The notes: generated by a model not told the origin, from the letters alone. A stretch of DNA of 45,228 nt from JAFKKF01 sp038323025 (GCA_038323025.1 JBBQGL010000008.1:1-45228); one strand, 5' to 3'; shown: positions 21,274 through 31,301, numbered from the stretch's first letter. Numbers and translations are program-made.

Positions 21274-23013
21274 ATGGGAAATCGAATTGTGACGGCGCAA
21301 TCCACGGTGGCGAGGCGGAAATGGGCACCCCGCGCCATTGTGACGCTCGCGGCGATGGTCGCGCTGACGGCGTTGAGCGCCGGCGCCGAGGCGAAGCAGG
21401 CGCGCCAGCCTCCCGAGGCGGCGGCGCCGCGCGATGCGGGCGAGCCGATCATGGCGATCGTGTCGATCAAGAGCCAGCAGGTCACCTTCTACGACGCCGA
21501 CGGCTGGATCCTGCGCGCGCCGGTGTCGACCGGTACCAAGGGACGCGAAACGCCCGCCGGCGTGTTCGCCGTGCTTGAGAAGGACAAGGACCACCACTCG
21601 AGCCTCTATGACGACGCCTGGATGCCGAACATGCAGCGCATCACCTGGAACGGCATTGCGCTGCACGGCGGGCCGCTCCCCGGGTATGCGGCTTCGCACG
21701 GCTGCGTGCGGATGCCTTATGGCTTTGCGGAGAAGCTGTTCAACAAGACGCGGATCGGGATGCGGGTGATCATCTCGCCGGACGATGCGGCTCCGGTCGA
21801 TTTCTCCCACCCGGCACTCCTTTCCCCGAACGCGGAGGCCGTCGCGGCGGCCCCGGCGCGCGCCGAGACTCTGGCTGGCGAGGCCGCTGACGCCGTCAAG
21901 ACCGCGGCCGAAGCGAAGAAAGCCGCCGCGACAGCGGCGCGCCAGGCGGCATCGCTCGCTGCGGCGTTGCGCAAGCTGGAATTGCTGAAGACACGCGCCG
22001 CCAGCCAGCTCGCGTCCGCCGACAAGGCGCTCGTGGCGGCGGATCTGGCCAAGGCGCGGGCCGAGGACATGAAGCAGAAGGCCGCCGCCAAGGCCGCCGA
22101 CGTGGCGACGCAACTCGACAGGGCTCAGGCGGACGCAAGGTCGGAAGTCGACACCGCCCCGGCACCGACCGAGGCCGCGACCACAGCCGACGAGGCGAAG
22201 AAGGCGATCGCGGCAGCGGCGAGCCAGGCAGCATCGCCCGCGGCGGCGCTGAGCGCGCTGGAATTGCTCAAGACCCGCGCCGACGCCCAGCTTGCCTCCG
22301 CCGAGAAGGCGCTCGCCGCTGCAGACCAGGCCAAGGCCCGCGCCGAGGACCTCAAGCAGAAGGCCGCCGCCAGGGCCGCGGACCTGGCGACCCAGATCGT
22401 GACCGCCGAGGCCGATGCGAAGTCGGGGCTCGACGCCGCCGCCGCCGCAAAGGACGCTGCCAAGGCGGCCCAGGCCCGGATCGCCGAAGCGGCGAAGGCA
22501 GCGAGCGAAGCGAAGCTCGCGCTCGAGCCGGTCTCGGTCTACATCAGCCGCGCGACCCAGAAGCTTTACGTGCGGCGCAACACGCACAAGCCGGCGCCGG
22601 ACGGAGGCGGCGAGGTGTTCGATGCAACCATCGAGGTTCCGGTCACGATCCGCGATCCCAACAAGCCGATCGGCACGCATGTGTTCACGGCGATGGCGAG
22701 CAACGACGCGGGCCTGCGCTGGACCGCGGTCACGATCGACAACGCGGACGATGCCAGGGACGCGCTCGACCGCATCACCATCCCGCAGGATGTGCTCGAT
22801 CGGATTGCGCCGACCGCCCTGCCGCGATCCTCGATCGTCGTCTCCGACGAGCCGCTCAGCCGCGAAACCAACTATCGCACGGAGTTCGTCGCGGTGCTGA
22901 GCAACCAGCCCCAGGGCGGCTTCCTGATGCGCAAGCCCACCGTCGACGTCTCCGTTCCGATCGTCAAAACGTCGCGGCGGCCGTTTCTCCGGTTTCTTTT
23001 TGGACCGCAATAG
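21274..23013 (+). CDS. L,D-transpeptidase (YkuD) with duplicated coiled-coil and second YkuD-like domain
   Basis: Envelope protein of 579 residues. After a membrane-targeting N-terminus (about 17-40) comes a YkuD domain (about 58-168) with His131 and SHGCVRM containing the catalytic Cys144. It should form 3-3 cross-links in peptidoglycan or attach proteins to it. Residues 205-415 are Ala/Lys/Glu-rich helix, including two near-identical 80-residue units (about 210-290 and 304-384) offset by 94 residues. The C-terminal domain (about 419-560) begins VYISRATQKLYVRR and has PVTIRDPNKPIGTHVFTAM, echoing the start of a YkuD domain but without the SHGC motif. It follows dacB, another peptidoglycan enzyme. 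Confidence 0.88.
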   Translation: MGNRIVTAQSTVARRKWAPRAIVTLAAMVALTALSAGAEAKQARQPPEAAAPRDAGEPIMAIVSIKSQQVTFYDADGWILRAPVSTGTKGRETPAGVFAVLEKDKDHHSSLYDDAWMPNMQRITWNGIALHGGPLPGYAASHGCVRMPYGFAEKLFNKTRIGMRVIISPDDAAPVDFSHPALLSPNAEAVAAAPARAETLAGEAADAVKTAAEAKKAAATAARQAASLAAALRKLELLKTRAASQLASADKALVAADLAKARAEDMKQKAAAKAADVATQLDRAQADARSEVDTAPAPTEAATTADEAKKAIAAAASQAASPAAALSALELLKTRADAQLASAEKALAAADQAKARAEDLKQKAAARAADLATQIVTAEADAKSGLDAAAAAKDAAKAAQARIAEAAKAASEAKLALEPVSVYISRATQKLYVRRNTHKPAPDGGGEVFDATIEVPVTIRDPNKPIGTHVFTAMASNDAGLRWTAVTIDNADDARDALDRITIPQDVLDRIAPTALPRSSIVVSDEPLSRETNYRTEFVAVLSNQPQGGFLMRKPTVDVSVPIVKTSRRPFLRFLFGPQ

Positions 23014-23147
23014 GGACTGGTGGTCTGGCGCCGAGTCTCCAGGCGGCCGCTAATAGGATCGGGCCGCAGCGCGCCGTGAACGGGGGCGCGTGTTGTGCCG
23101 ACGGGCGGGGCGCCCGAGTCTGTCGTCGGAGGGGCGAGGCCTGATCG

Positions 23148-24116
23148 ATGAACAACCTGATCCGTGAGGCCCGTCTCATTCCAGTCACCGAGGCGAACGT
23201 CACCATCTCGGCCAGCCCGGTGACATTGCCGGCTCCGGGGCGGGGTCGGCCGCTTGAAATGCGCGTCACAGCCCCTGCGACCGGGCGCGACCTTCCGGTC
23301 ATCCTGCTTTCGCATGGCCATGGACAGTCCCTCTATCTTCCCTCCAAGGACGGCTATGGGCCGCTCGTAAACTTCTACGCCGAGCACGGCTTCGCAGTGG
23401 TCCAGCCAACCCACGCCAATTCAAGGGTGGCCGGTCTCGATCCCGACGCTCCGGGTGGTCCACTCTTCTGGCGTTCACGGGTCGAGGACATGAAGCTCAT
23501 CCTGGACCAGCTTGGCGCGATCGAAGCGTCGGTGCCGGCAATCGCGGGTCGCCTCGATCGCAGCAGAATTGCCGCCGTTGGACATTCGTTCGGGGGACAC
23601 ACTGTCGGCATGTTGCTCGGGGCTCGACTGACCGATCCCAAGGACGCGGAGGCGACTAACGTCAACATGATCGAGCCGCGCATCACGGCCGGCGTGTTGC
23701 TGGCCGCCCCCGGCAATGGCGGCGAAGACGCCAGCGAATTTGCCAGGGAGAATTATTCGTTCATGAACCCCGATTACTCCCACCTGACGACACGGACCCT
23801 GGTGGTTGTCGGCGATGGCGATCTCTCCCCGATGCAGACCGTTCGCGGCGCCGATTGGCATGCGGATGCTTACTTTCACGGCCCAGGCTGCGACTGCCTG
23901 CTGACTCTGCTTGGCGCGAAGCATGGGCTCGGCGGAGTTGCCGGCTATGATGCGAAAGAGACCGATGACGAGGACCCGGATCGCCTCGCCGTGGTTCAGC
24001 GCTTGACCTGGGCCTACCTTCGGTCCGCGCTCTACCCCGAGGATACCGCCTGGCCGGAAGCGTGCAGGGCGCTTCAAGTCCACGCCGGCTCCCTCGGCCA
24101 CGTCGAATTCAAATAG
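23148..24116 (+). CDS. Alpha/beta hydrolase (chlorophyllase/PAF-acetylhydrolase-like)
   Basis: Hydrolase of 322 residues. The oxyanion region VILLSHGHGQS, the nucleophile elbow GHSFGGHTVG and a late His (GAKHGLGG) give a recognisable catalytic set, with Asp probably in VVVGDGDLSP. The pattern fits the chlorophyllase/dienelactone-hydrolase-like group. The substrate is unknown. No signal peptide is seen, so it is probably cytoplasmic. Confidence 0.8.
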   Translation: MNNLIREARLIPVTEANVTISASPVTLPAPGRGRPLEMRVTAPATGRDLPVILLSHGHGQSLYLPSKDGYGPLVNFYAEHGFAVVQPTHANSRVAGLDPDAPGGPLFWRSRVEDMKLILDQLGAIEASVPAIAGRLDRSRIAAVGHSFGGHTVGMLLGARLTDPKDAEATNVNMIEPRITAGVLLAAPGNGGEDASEFARENYSFMNPDYSHLTTRTLVVVGDGDLSPMQTVRGADWHADAYFHGPGCDCLLTLLGAKHGLGGVAGYDAKETDDEDPDRLAVVQRLTWAYLRSALYPEDTAWPEACRALQVHAGSLGHVEFK

Positions 24117-24179
24117 GTTCTTCTTCCACGTTTGGAGCGCAATGGCCCCTACGCCGTGGCAAGGGACACGACCGAAATC

Positions 24180-24635
24180 ATGACCAGAAGCAAATTGCTG
24201 CGCATGGACAATGTCGGCATCGTGGTGGAATCCCTCGACGATGCCGTCTCTTTCTTCACCGAGCTTGGCCTGACGCTTGAGGGGCGAGGCATGGTTGAAG
24301 GAGAATGGGCCGGGCTCGTCACCGGACTGGGCAATCAGCGCGTCGAGATCGCCATGATGGCCACTCCCGACGGCCACAACCGCATCGAGCTCTCGCGTTT
24401 TCTGGCCCCGTCGGTAGTGGCCGATCACCGGAACGCCCCGGTCAACGCCCTCGGCTACCTGCGTGCCATGTTCGCGGTGAGCGACATCGACGAAACCCTG
24501 ACGAGGCTCCGCAAGCACGGTGCCCAGCTCGTCGGCGAAGTGGTTCGGTACGAGGACGCCTACCGGCTCTGCTACATCCGCGGCCCCGAAGGACTTCTGA
24601 TCGGACTGGCGGAACCGCTCGGCGGCAATCGGTAA
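24180..24635 (+). CDS. VOC-family (glyoxalase/dioxygenase-like) protein
   Basis: Protein of 151 residues with the paired beta-alpha-beta-beta-beta modules of the vicinal oxygen chelate fold: MDNVGIVVESLDDAVSFFTELGL in the first half and LRAMFAVSDIDETLTRLRKHGAQLVGEV with YIRGPEGLLIGLAE in the second. The function within this large family (lyase, dioxygenase, resistance protein) cannot be told. It lies 63 bases after the hydrolase. The ATG at 24180 is chosen over an upstream TTG. Confidence 0.82.
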   Translation: MTRSKLLRMDNVGIVVESLDDAVSFFTELGLTLEGRGMVEGEWAGLVTGLGNQRVEIAMMATPDGHNRIELSRFLAPSVVADHRNAPVNALGYLRAMFAVSDIDETLTRLRKHGAQLVGEVVRYEDAYRLCYIRGPEGLLIGLAEPLGGNR

Positions 24636-24810
24636 GCGATCAGACAAGGGTCTTCTTCCCGCCCGTCATTGACGTTGGGCGGGTCGTCAGCGCGGCCCGC
24701 CCGCGGGTGGATTTCAAGCTGCACGCACCGCAAGGCGTCAGCGATCTCTATGCCGAGATATCGCGCCTTGCTCGCAAGCGCACGGAGGCGCGGCGAGCTC
24801 CCGGCAGTTC

Positions 24811-25824
<1,014 letters not shown>

Positions 25825-25856
25825 CGGTGGCACTCCCTCGAAGTCCGGAGACGATC

Positions 25857-26324
25857 CTAACCCGAAAGCCCGGTCGAACCGAAACCGCCGCCGCCGCGCG
25901 AGCTTTCGGGGAGGGACGCAACCTCGACGAGGACGAGCGCGGCGACCGGAGCGACGACCATCTGGGCGATGCGCATGCCGCGCTCGACGACGAACGGGCG
26001 GTCGCCGTGGTTGATGAGCGCCACCTTCACCTCGCCACGATAGTCGGCGTCGATCGTCCCGGGCGCGTTCAGCACGGTGACGCCATGCTCGATGGCGAGG
26101 CCGGAGCGCGGGCGGACCTGGGCCTCATAGCCCGCCGGCAGCGCGATGGCGAACCCGGTCGGGATCAGGGCGCGGCCGCCAGGCGCAATCGTCAGCGGCT
26201 GATCGACCGCCGCGGAAAGATCGAGGCCCGCAGCTCCCGAGGTTCTTGCCGACGGAAGTGAGATGCCCGCGCCGTTCCGAAGGCGGTTCACCCGCAGCTC
26301 AAGCCTTGCCACCCCGTCGAGCAT
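25857..26324 (-). CDS. dut: dUTP diphosphatase
   Basis: Trimeric dUTPase of 155 residues that hydrolyses dUTP, keeping uracil out of DNA and supplying dUMP. The conserved motifs appear in order: SGAAGLDLSAA, RPRSGLAIEHGV, NAPGTIDADYRGEV, ERGMRIAQMV and the C-terminal arm RGGGGFGSTG that closes the active site. Downstream of coaBC, a common alphaproteobacterial pairing. Confidence 0.96.
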   Translation of the reverse strand: MLDGVARLELRVNRLRNGAGISLPSARTSGAAGLDLSAAVDQPLTIAPGGRALIPTGFAIALPAGYEAQVRPRSGLAIEHGVTVLNAPGTIDADYRGEVKVALINHGDRPFVVERGMRIAQMVVAPVAALVLVEVASLPESSRGGGGFGSTGLSG

Positions 26325-26428
26325 GTGAATCCAGCCAGCGCGAGAGTCCGGGCTTCGGTTTCCTCCGAAATCCGGGACCTCACAAGGGCAGTGCCAGGAC
26401 GATCTGGCTTGTTGGAGAAGAGCGGGGA

Positions 26429-27646
26429 TTACTTTTTAGAAAGCGCCTCGGCGATTTTCGCCACCAACCGTGTGGCGACCGCGCTCTTCTTCAGCCGCGG
26501 CCAGTCCTCGACGCCGGCGGCGCTAACCACCCGCACGCTGTTTTCCTCGCCGCCCATGATGCCGGTCCCGGGCGAGACGTCATTGGCGAGGATCCAGTCG
26601 GCGCCCTTGGCGGCAAGCTTCTTTTGCCCGTTCCTGATGAGGTCATCGGTCTCGGCGGCAAAGCCGATCACCAGCGTCGGTCGGAGCGTGTGATGGCGGC
26701 CGACGGTGGCGAGGATGTCGGGGTTCTCGGCGAGCGCCAGGGGTGCGGTCCTGCCGGAGCCGTCCTTCTTGATCTTGCCCGGCGAAGCCGAGACCGGGCG
26801 CCAGTCGGCAACCGCCGCGGCCATGACCGCGACATCGGCGGGGAGCGCCGCCTCCACCGCTTCCAGCATTTCCGCGGCGGTCTCGACGTGGATCGTGGCG
26901 ACGCCGGCGGGATCGGGAATCTCCACCGGGCCGCTCACCAGCGTCACGCGCGCGCCGGCGGCAGCAGCGGCGGCGGCGATAGCGTGGCCCTGCCGGCCCG
27001 ACGAGCGGTTGGCGAGATAGCGGACCGGGTCGATGGGCTCGTGGGTCGGGCCCGAGGTAACGAGGACGTGCTTCCCGGCGAGCGGACCGGCTTCGGCCGG
27101 GGTGAGCAGGGCCTCCAGCGCCGCGACGATCTCCAGCGGCTCAGCCATGCGTCCGATGCCCGCCTCGCCCGACTCGGCCATCTCGCCGGCGTTCGGTCCG
27201 ACGAAGCGAATGCCGTCGGCGCGGAGCGCCGCCACGTTCCGCGCCGTCGCCGGGTGGGACCACATCGCCGGGTTCATCGCCGGGGCGAGCAGTACCGGCG
27301 CGCGCGTGGCGAGCAGGATGGCGGTAGCGAGGTCATCGGCATGGCCGCCCGCCATGCGTGCCATCAGGTCGGCGGTGGCGGGGGCGACGACGACCGCGTC
27401 GGCTTCGCGCGCCAGGCGGATGTGGCCGACGTCGTGTTCGTCCTCGCGGTCGAAGAGGTCGGACCAGACTTTGCCGCCGCTGAGCGCGCCAACGGCGAGC
27501 GGCGTGACGAATTCGCCCGCCGCCCGGGTCATCACCGCGCGCACGACGGCGCCGCGCTCGCGCAGGCGACGGATGAGGTCGAGCGATTTGTACGCCGCAA
27601 TGCCGCCGGCGATGAGGAGAAGGATCGAGCGCGAACGGAGGGGCAA
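26429..27646 (-). CDS. coaBC: Bifunctional phosphopantothenoylcysteine decarboxylase/synthetase CoaBC
   Basis: Two-domain enzyme of coenzyme A synthesis, about 405 residues. The flavin-dependent CoaC part has ILLLIAGGIAAYKSLDL, SHPATARN and the active-site stretch VLLAPAMNPAMWSHP. The CoaB part starts near LAGKHVLVTSGPTHEPIDPVRYLANRSSGRQG and has the KIKKDGSG loop. The frame has no ATG upstream. TTG at 27646 gives a family-like start (PLRSRSILLL) with GGGAGA about seven bases before it. GTG at 27661 is an alternative. Either way the start lies at the stop codon of the upstream PIN toxin gene, implying coupled translation. Confidence 0.9.
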   Translation of the reverse strand: MPLRSRSILLLIAGGIAAYKSLDLIRRLRERGAVVRAVMTRAAGEFVTPLAVGALSGGKVWSDLFDREDEHDVGHIRLAREADAVVVAPATADLMARMAGGHADDLATAILLATRAPVLLAPAMNPAMWSHPATARNVAALRADGIRFVGPNAGEMAESGEAGIGRMAEPLEIVAALEALLTPAEAGPLAGKHVLVTSGPTHEPIDPVRYLANRSSGRQGHAIAAAAAAAGARVTLVSGPVEIPDPAGVATIHVETAAEMLEAVEAALPADVAVMAAAVADWRPVSASPGKIKKDGSGRTAPLALAENPDILATVGRHHTLRPTLVIGFAAETDDLIRNGQKKLAAKGADWILANDVSPGTGIMGGEENSVRVVSAAGVEDWPRLKKSAVATRLVAKIAEALSKK

Positions 27647-27648
27647 GG

Positions 27649-28074
27649 TCAGGTCTCCCACGGATCGATGAGATCGATACCGCAATCGTCGAAATCATCC
27701 GTGTTGCGAGTGGCCACGGTCATGCCATTGGCCCGCGCGATAGCAGCGATCTGCAGATCAACGGGATCCGTACTTCGGCCACGTTTTCGTCGGGCGACAA
27801 CAATCGTCGCGTATGTCCTGGCGGCAGCCTCGTCGAAGGGCAGAATTCGTCCGCTGAAGACCGTGTCGAAGATGCGTTCCGCGGAGGACACGATTTCCGC
27901 GCGCCTTCGGCCGGCTGGCAATATGGCTACTCCCGCCAGAACCTCGGCAACGCAGACGGCAGTCGTGTACACCGACTTCAAATCCAGGGCTCTCAGCCAC
28001 TTCACAACCGCCTCGGCCCGCAATCCCTGCGGCTTCATGAGTTCCGAAAGGACATTTGTGTCGACGACAATCAC
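27649..28074 (-). CDS. PIN-domain toxin, FitB/VapC type
   Basis: Ribonuclease-like toxin of 141 residues. PIN acidic residues are visible: Asp5 in MIVVDTNVLSELMKP, Glu44 in VAEVLAG, Asp103/Asp106 in STDPVDLQIAA and Asp126-127 in ATRNTDDF. The ELMKP start is characteristic of FitB-like proteins. Its ATG overlaps the antitoxin stop by four bases, and its stop lies two bases before the probable coaBC start. Confidence 0.92.
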   Translation of the reverse strand: MIVVDTNVLSELMKPQGLRAEAVVKWLRALDLKSVYTTAVCVAEVLAGVAILPAGRRRAEIVSSAERIFDTVFSGRILPFDEAAARTYATIVVARRKRGRSTDPVDLQIAAIARANGMTVATRNTDDFDDCGIDLIDPWET

Positions 28075-28343
28075 GACGCCCGGCCCTTCCGCGTCCTCGA
28101 CTCAAATTTGACCGGTCCGCGATGTGAGCGCCGGGAAGGCAGTTCAAATTCTATGCCTCCGATCGGATCGACGATCGCGGCGATGGCATCAGCCAGATTC
28201 TCAGGTCCGGGCGCGCCGGCGTTGACCGCGTCGGCCAGAATGCTGCGGACTTCCGCTTCGAGAGACCGATTGTTCATCGCCGCCCGCAGCCTCAGCTTTC
28301 GCTTAACATTCTCGCCCAGACTTCTGATGGTCATGCTGCCCAT
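28071..28343 (-). CDS. FitA-type (ribbon-helix-helix) antitoxin
   Basis: Antitoxin of 90 residues. The N-terminus MGSMTIRSLGENVKRKLRLRAAMNNRSLEAEVRSILADA is the Arc/FitA-type ribbon-helix-helix that binds DNA as a dimer. The C-terminal part would occlude the PIN active site. It overlaps the toxin gene by ATGA. ATG 28334 is an alternative start three codons in. Confidence 0.88.
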   Translation of the reverse strand: MGSMTIRSLGENVKRKLRLRAAMNNRSLEAEVRSILADAVNAGAPGPENLADAIAAIVDPIGGIEFELPSRRSHRGPVKFESRTRKGRAS

Positions 28344-28423
28344 TGCTGCGCTTTCCCGCTGCCAGCCAAGGGTACCCTTTTACGTCCTCGACGCATGCAA
28401 TGCAATCATTGATATCAGTGCTG

Positions 28424-28891
28424 TCATTTTGTTTGGCCGATCCGCACTATCTCCACTTGGCTTGCGCCGACGCGCACTTCTGCCCCGACACGCTTGCCGA
28501 TCAGGGCCGCCGCCAGCGGCGAGGCCCAGGAGAGCGTGCCTTTCGCCGGATCGGCCTCATCCTCGCCGACAATGCGCCAGGTCTGGCGGCGGCCGTCCTC
28601 GCGCTCGATGGTGACGGTCGAGCCGAAGTGGACCGCACCATCGGCCGGAAGCGCCTCGACTGGTTCGGCACTGGCGCGGCGCGCCCGCCAGTAGCGGAGG
28701 TCGCGGGCAATGCGGGCGGTGGCGATACGATCGTCCGCCGGCGTTGCGGCAAGCTCGCCAGCGAGACGCACGAGCTCGGCATCGATGGCGGCGAGGCCTT
28801 CGGGCGTCACTAGGTTGCGATGCGGCGAGACCGGCCGTTCGGGCAGTTCCTCCGCCTCGCCCTCGCCTTCCCTGACGAACGCGCGGCTCAT
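28424..28891 (-). CDS. GreA/GreB-family transcription elongation factor
   Basis: Protein of 155 residues with an N-terminal coiled-coil (LVTPEGLAAIDAELVRLAG ... RDLRYWRARRASAEPVE) and a C-terminal FKBP-like Gre domain (VHFGSTVTIEREDGRRQTWRIVGEDEADPAKGTLSWASPLAAALIGKRVGAEV). Acidic Asp53-Asp54 near the coil tip could serve the Gre transcript-cleavage role. It is a divergent paralogue, nearer the GreB-like or nucleoside-diphosphate-kinase-regulator group than canonical GreA. It starts five bases after ubiB. Confidence 0.82.
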   Translation of the reverse strand: MSRAFVREGEGEAEELPERPVSPHRNLVTPEGLAAIDAELVRLAGELAATPADDRIATARIARDLRYWRARRASAEPVEALPADGAVHFGSTVTIEREDGRRQTWRIVGEDEADPAKGTLSWASPLAAALIGKRVGAEVRVGASQVEIVRIGQTK

Positions 28892-28896
28892 TCCGG

Positions 28897-30480
28897 TCAG
28901 GCGAGCAGGCGCCAGGCGGCGATCACCGCCACAATCGCGATGACGACCAGCGCCACCCTTCCCCAGCGGCCGGCGCGCGCCTCGCTCCTGCCGATGCCGG
29001 CGATGGTCTCGGGATCGAGGCGGATGCCGTCGGCGCTCATCCGGTCGAACTCCGCCGACAGGCGCCCGGCGCGATCGGCGAGGCGCGGCAGCTCGCTGAC
29101 CAGGCGGCCGAGGGCGCCGACGCCTTCGGCGGCCATTTCGAGCTGGCCGGCGGGGCCGAGGTTCCGCGCCACCCATTCGGTGACCACCGGCTCGGATGCC
29201 GACCACATGTCAAACTGCGGATCGAGGGTGCGGGCGACGCCTTCCACAACCACCATGGTCTTCTGGAGGAGCAGAAGTTCCGGCCGCGTCTGCATGTCGA
29301 AGAGCTCGGTCACTTCGAAGAGCAGGGTGAGGACGCGCGCCATGGAAATGTCGCTCGCCTTCTGGCCGTGGATCGGCTCGCCGATGGCGCGGAGCGCCTG
29401 GGCGAAATCGTCGACGGTGTGAACGCCGCCCGGCACATAGCCGGCCTCGAAGTGGACCTCGGCGACGCGGCGGTAGTCGCGGCGGATGAAGCCGAGGAGA
29501 ATCTCCGCGAGGAAGCGGCGCTCGGGCTTGCCGAGGCGGCCCATGATGCCGAAGTCGACCGCGACGATATCGCCGGACGGGTCGACGAAGAGATTCCCCT
29601 GGTGCATGTCGGCGTGAAAAAAGCCGTCGCGGAGCGCATGGCGGAGGAACGACTGGATGAGGCGGCGGGCGAGCCCCGGCAGGTCATGGCCGGCAGCCTC
29701 AAGCGCGGCGACATCGGAAAGCTTGATGCCGTCGATCCATTCGAGGGTGACCACGTCGCGCGCGGTCAATTCCCACTCGACCTTCGGCACGCGAAACCCC
29801 TCGTCGGCCGCGGTGGTCTCGGCCATCTCGGAGAGGGCCGCCGCCTCCAGCCGCAGATCCATCTCGATGGTGACGCTGCGCGCCAGCGTATCCACCACCG
29901 CGATCGGCCGCAGCCGCCGCGAGGCGGGGTCGATGCGCTCGAGCAGCCGGGCCCCGGCGTAGAACGTGGCGAGGTCACGGGCGAAGCGCTGGCGCACGTT
30001 CGGCCGGAGCACCTTGACCGCCACGAAGCGCGGGCCGTCCTCGCCGGCGAGCTCGGCCTTGTGGACCTGCGCGATGGAAGCGGCGGCAATCGGCGGCGAG
30101 AAGCTGTGGAAGATTGCATCGACCGGCCGGTTCAGCGCCGCCGCGATCGTCGCCCGCGCCTCGGCGTCGGGAAAGGGCGGAATCTCGTCGCGAAGGCGCG
30201 CCAGCATCAGCGCCACGTCGGCGCCGACGATGTCGGGCCGGGTGGCGAAGAACTGCCCGAGCTTGACGTAGGACGGACCGAGGCGGTTGAGCGCGGCGGT
30301 CAGCCGGTCCGCCCGTCCCGCCTCGTCGGCGTGGCGGCGCTCGAAAAGCCGCGCGAAACGGATGGCGGCGCGCGGGCCGGCGGGCAGCACCGCGGGATCG
30401 GCCAGCGAGAAGGCGCCCTCGCGGGCGAGAACGAACCCGGCGACGCCGAGGCGGACCAACGCGGTTACGGTGCCCACCAT
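28897..30480 (-). CDS. ubiB: Ubiquinone biosynthesis kinase-like protein UbiB
   Basis: Atypical kinase/ADCK-family protein of 527 residues needed for ubiquinone synthesis. The KxGQ motif (YVKLGQFFATRPD), the Ala-rich loop (AAASIAQVHKA), the lysine in VAVKVLRP, the ExD region (EMDLRLEAAAL), HADMHQGN and DFGIMGRL are all present. Two hydrophobic C-terminal segments end in ALVVIAIVAVIAAWRLLA, a membrane anchor. The start overlaps the ubiE stop by one base (TGATG), so the two are coupled. Confidence 0.94.
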   Translation of the reverse strand: MVGTVTALVRLGVAGFVLAREGAFSLADPAVLPAGPRAAIRFARLFERRHADEAGRADRLTAALNRLGPSYVKLGQFFATRPDIVGADVALMLARLRDEIPPFPDAEARATIAAALNRPVDAIFHSFSPPIAAASIAQVHKAELAGEDGPRFVAVKVLRPNVRQRFARDLATFYAGARLLERIDPASRRLRPIAVVDTLARSVTIEMDLRLEAAALSEMAETTAADEGFRVPKVEWELTARDVVTLEWIDGIKLSDVAALEAAGHDLPGLARRLIQSFLRHALRDGFFHADMHQGNLFVDPSGDIVAVDFGIMGRLGKPERRFLAEILLGFIRRDYRRVAEVHFEAGYVPGGVHTVDDFAQALRAIGEPIHGQKASDISMARVLTLLFEVTELFDMQTRPELLLLQKTMVVVEGVARTLDPQFDMWSASEPVVTEWVARNLGPAGQLEMAAEGVGALGRLVSELPRLADRAGRLSAEFDRMSADGIRLDPETIAGIGRSEARAGRWGRVALVVIAIVAVIAAWRLLA

Positions 30481-31301
30481 CAAATCTTCCAGCCGGAATG
30501 GATCGCGGCTATCCCGCCGGAGAGATTGCGGCAGTCGACGCGCCCGAAGCCGGCACGCTCGATCATTGCGGCGAAGCGCGCCTGGTTGGGGAAGCGGCGG
30601 ATCGATTCGACCAGGTAGCGATAGGGCTCGGGATCGCCAAGGACGAGCCGGCCGAGCGCCGGGATGACGTTGAAGGAATAGGCATCGTAGATCCAGTCGA
30701 GCCCGCCGACCTCGACGGAGGAGAACTCGAGGCAGAGGAAATGCCCGCCCGGCTTCAGCACACGGAACGCCTCGCCGAGCGCAAGGTCGATGCGCGGGAC
30801 GTTGCGGATGCCGAACGCGATGGTGACTGCATCGAAGCGATCGGACGCGAAGGGGAGGTGCTCGGCATTGGCCTCGGCGAATTCGAGCCGCCCGCCGAGG
30901 CGCTGCGCGGCCGGACGGCGCCTGCCGGCGGCAAGCATCTCCGGGTTGATGTCGGCGACGACGACCCTCGCCTCCGGCGCGCGTTCGAGGATGCGCAGCG
31001 CGATATCGCCGGTTCCGCCGGCAAGGTCGAGAACCTCGTAGCCGCTCCGCGTCCGCCGCGGCGGGGCGAGGCGCGCGACGAGGGCGTCCTTCCACAAACG
31101 ATGGAGGCCGCCCGACATCAGGTCGTTCATCAGGTCGTAGCGGCGCGCGACCCGGTCGAAGACGTCGTCGACCAGGCGCTGCTTGTCGGCCGTTTCCACC
31201 TCGCGGAAGCCGAATGAGGCCCGGTCGCCGGAAGAGATCTCTCCTCCCGGGCCGGCCTCCGGGCGTCCTTGCCCGCTGGTGTGCGGTGTGGCGTCTTTCA
31301 T
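30480..31301 (-). CDS. ubiE: Ubiquinone/menaquinone C-methyltransferase UbiE
   Basis: SAM-dependent methyltransferase of 273 residues acting on the benzoquinol ring of ubiquinone precursors. The SAM site VLDLAGGTGDIALR, the UbiE motifs VFDRVARRYDLMNDLMSGGLHRLWKD (two parts: VFDRVARRYDLMND, LMSGGLHRLWKD) and IRNVPRID are clear. The N-terminal 30 residues are low-complexity. ATG 31301 is preferred over a TTG 18 bases upstream. First gene of ubiE-ubiB-gre. Confidence 0.94.
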   Translation of the reverse strand: MKDATPHTSGQGRPEAGPGGEISSGDRASFGFREVETADKQRLVDDVFDRVARRYDLMNDLMSGGLHRLWKDALVARLAPPRRTRSGYEVLDLAGGTGDIALRILERAPEARVVVADINPEMLAAGRRRPAAQRLGGRLEFAEANAEHLPFASDRFDAVTIAFGIRNVPRIDLALGEAFRVLKPGGHFLCLEFSSVEVGGLDWIYDAYSFNVIPALGRLVLGDPEPYRYLVESIRRFPNQARFAAMIERAGFGRVDCRNLSGGIAAIHSGWKI

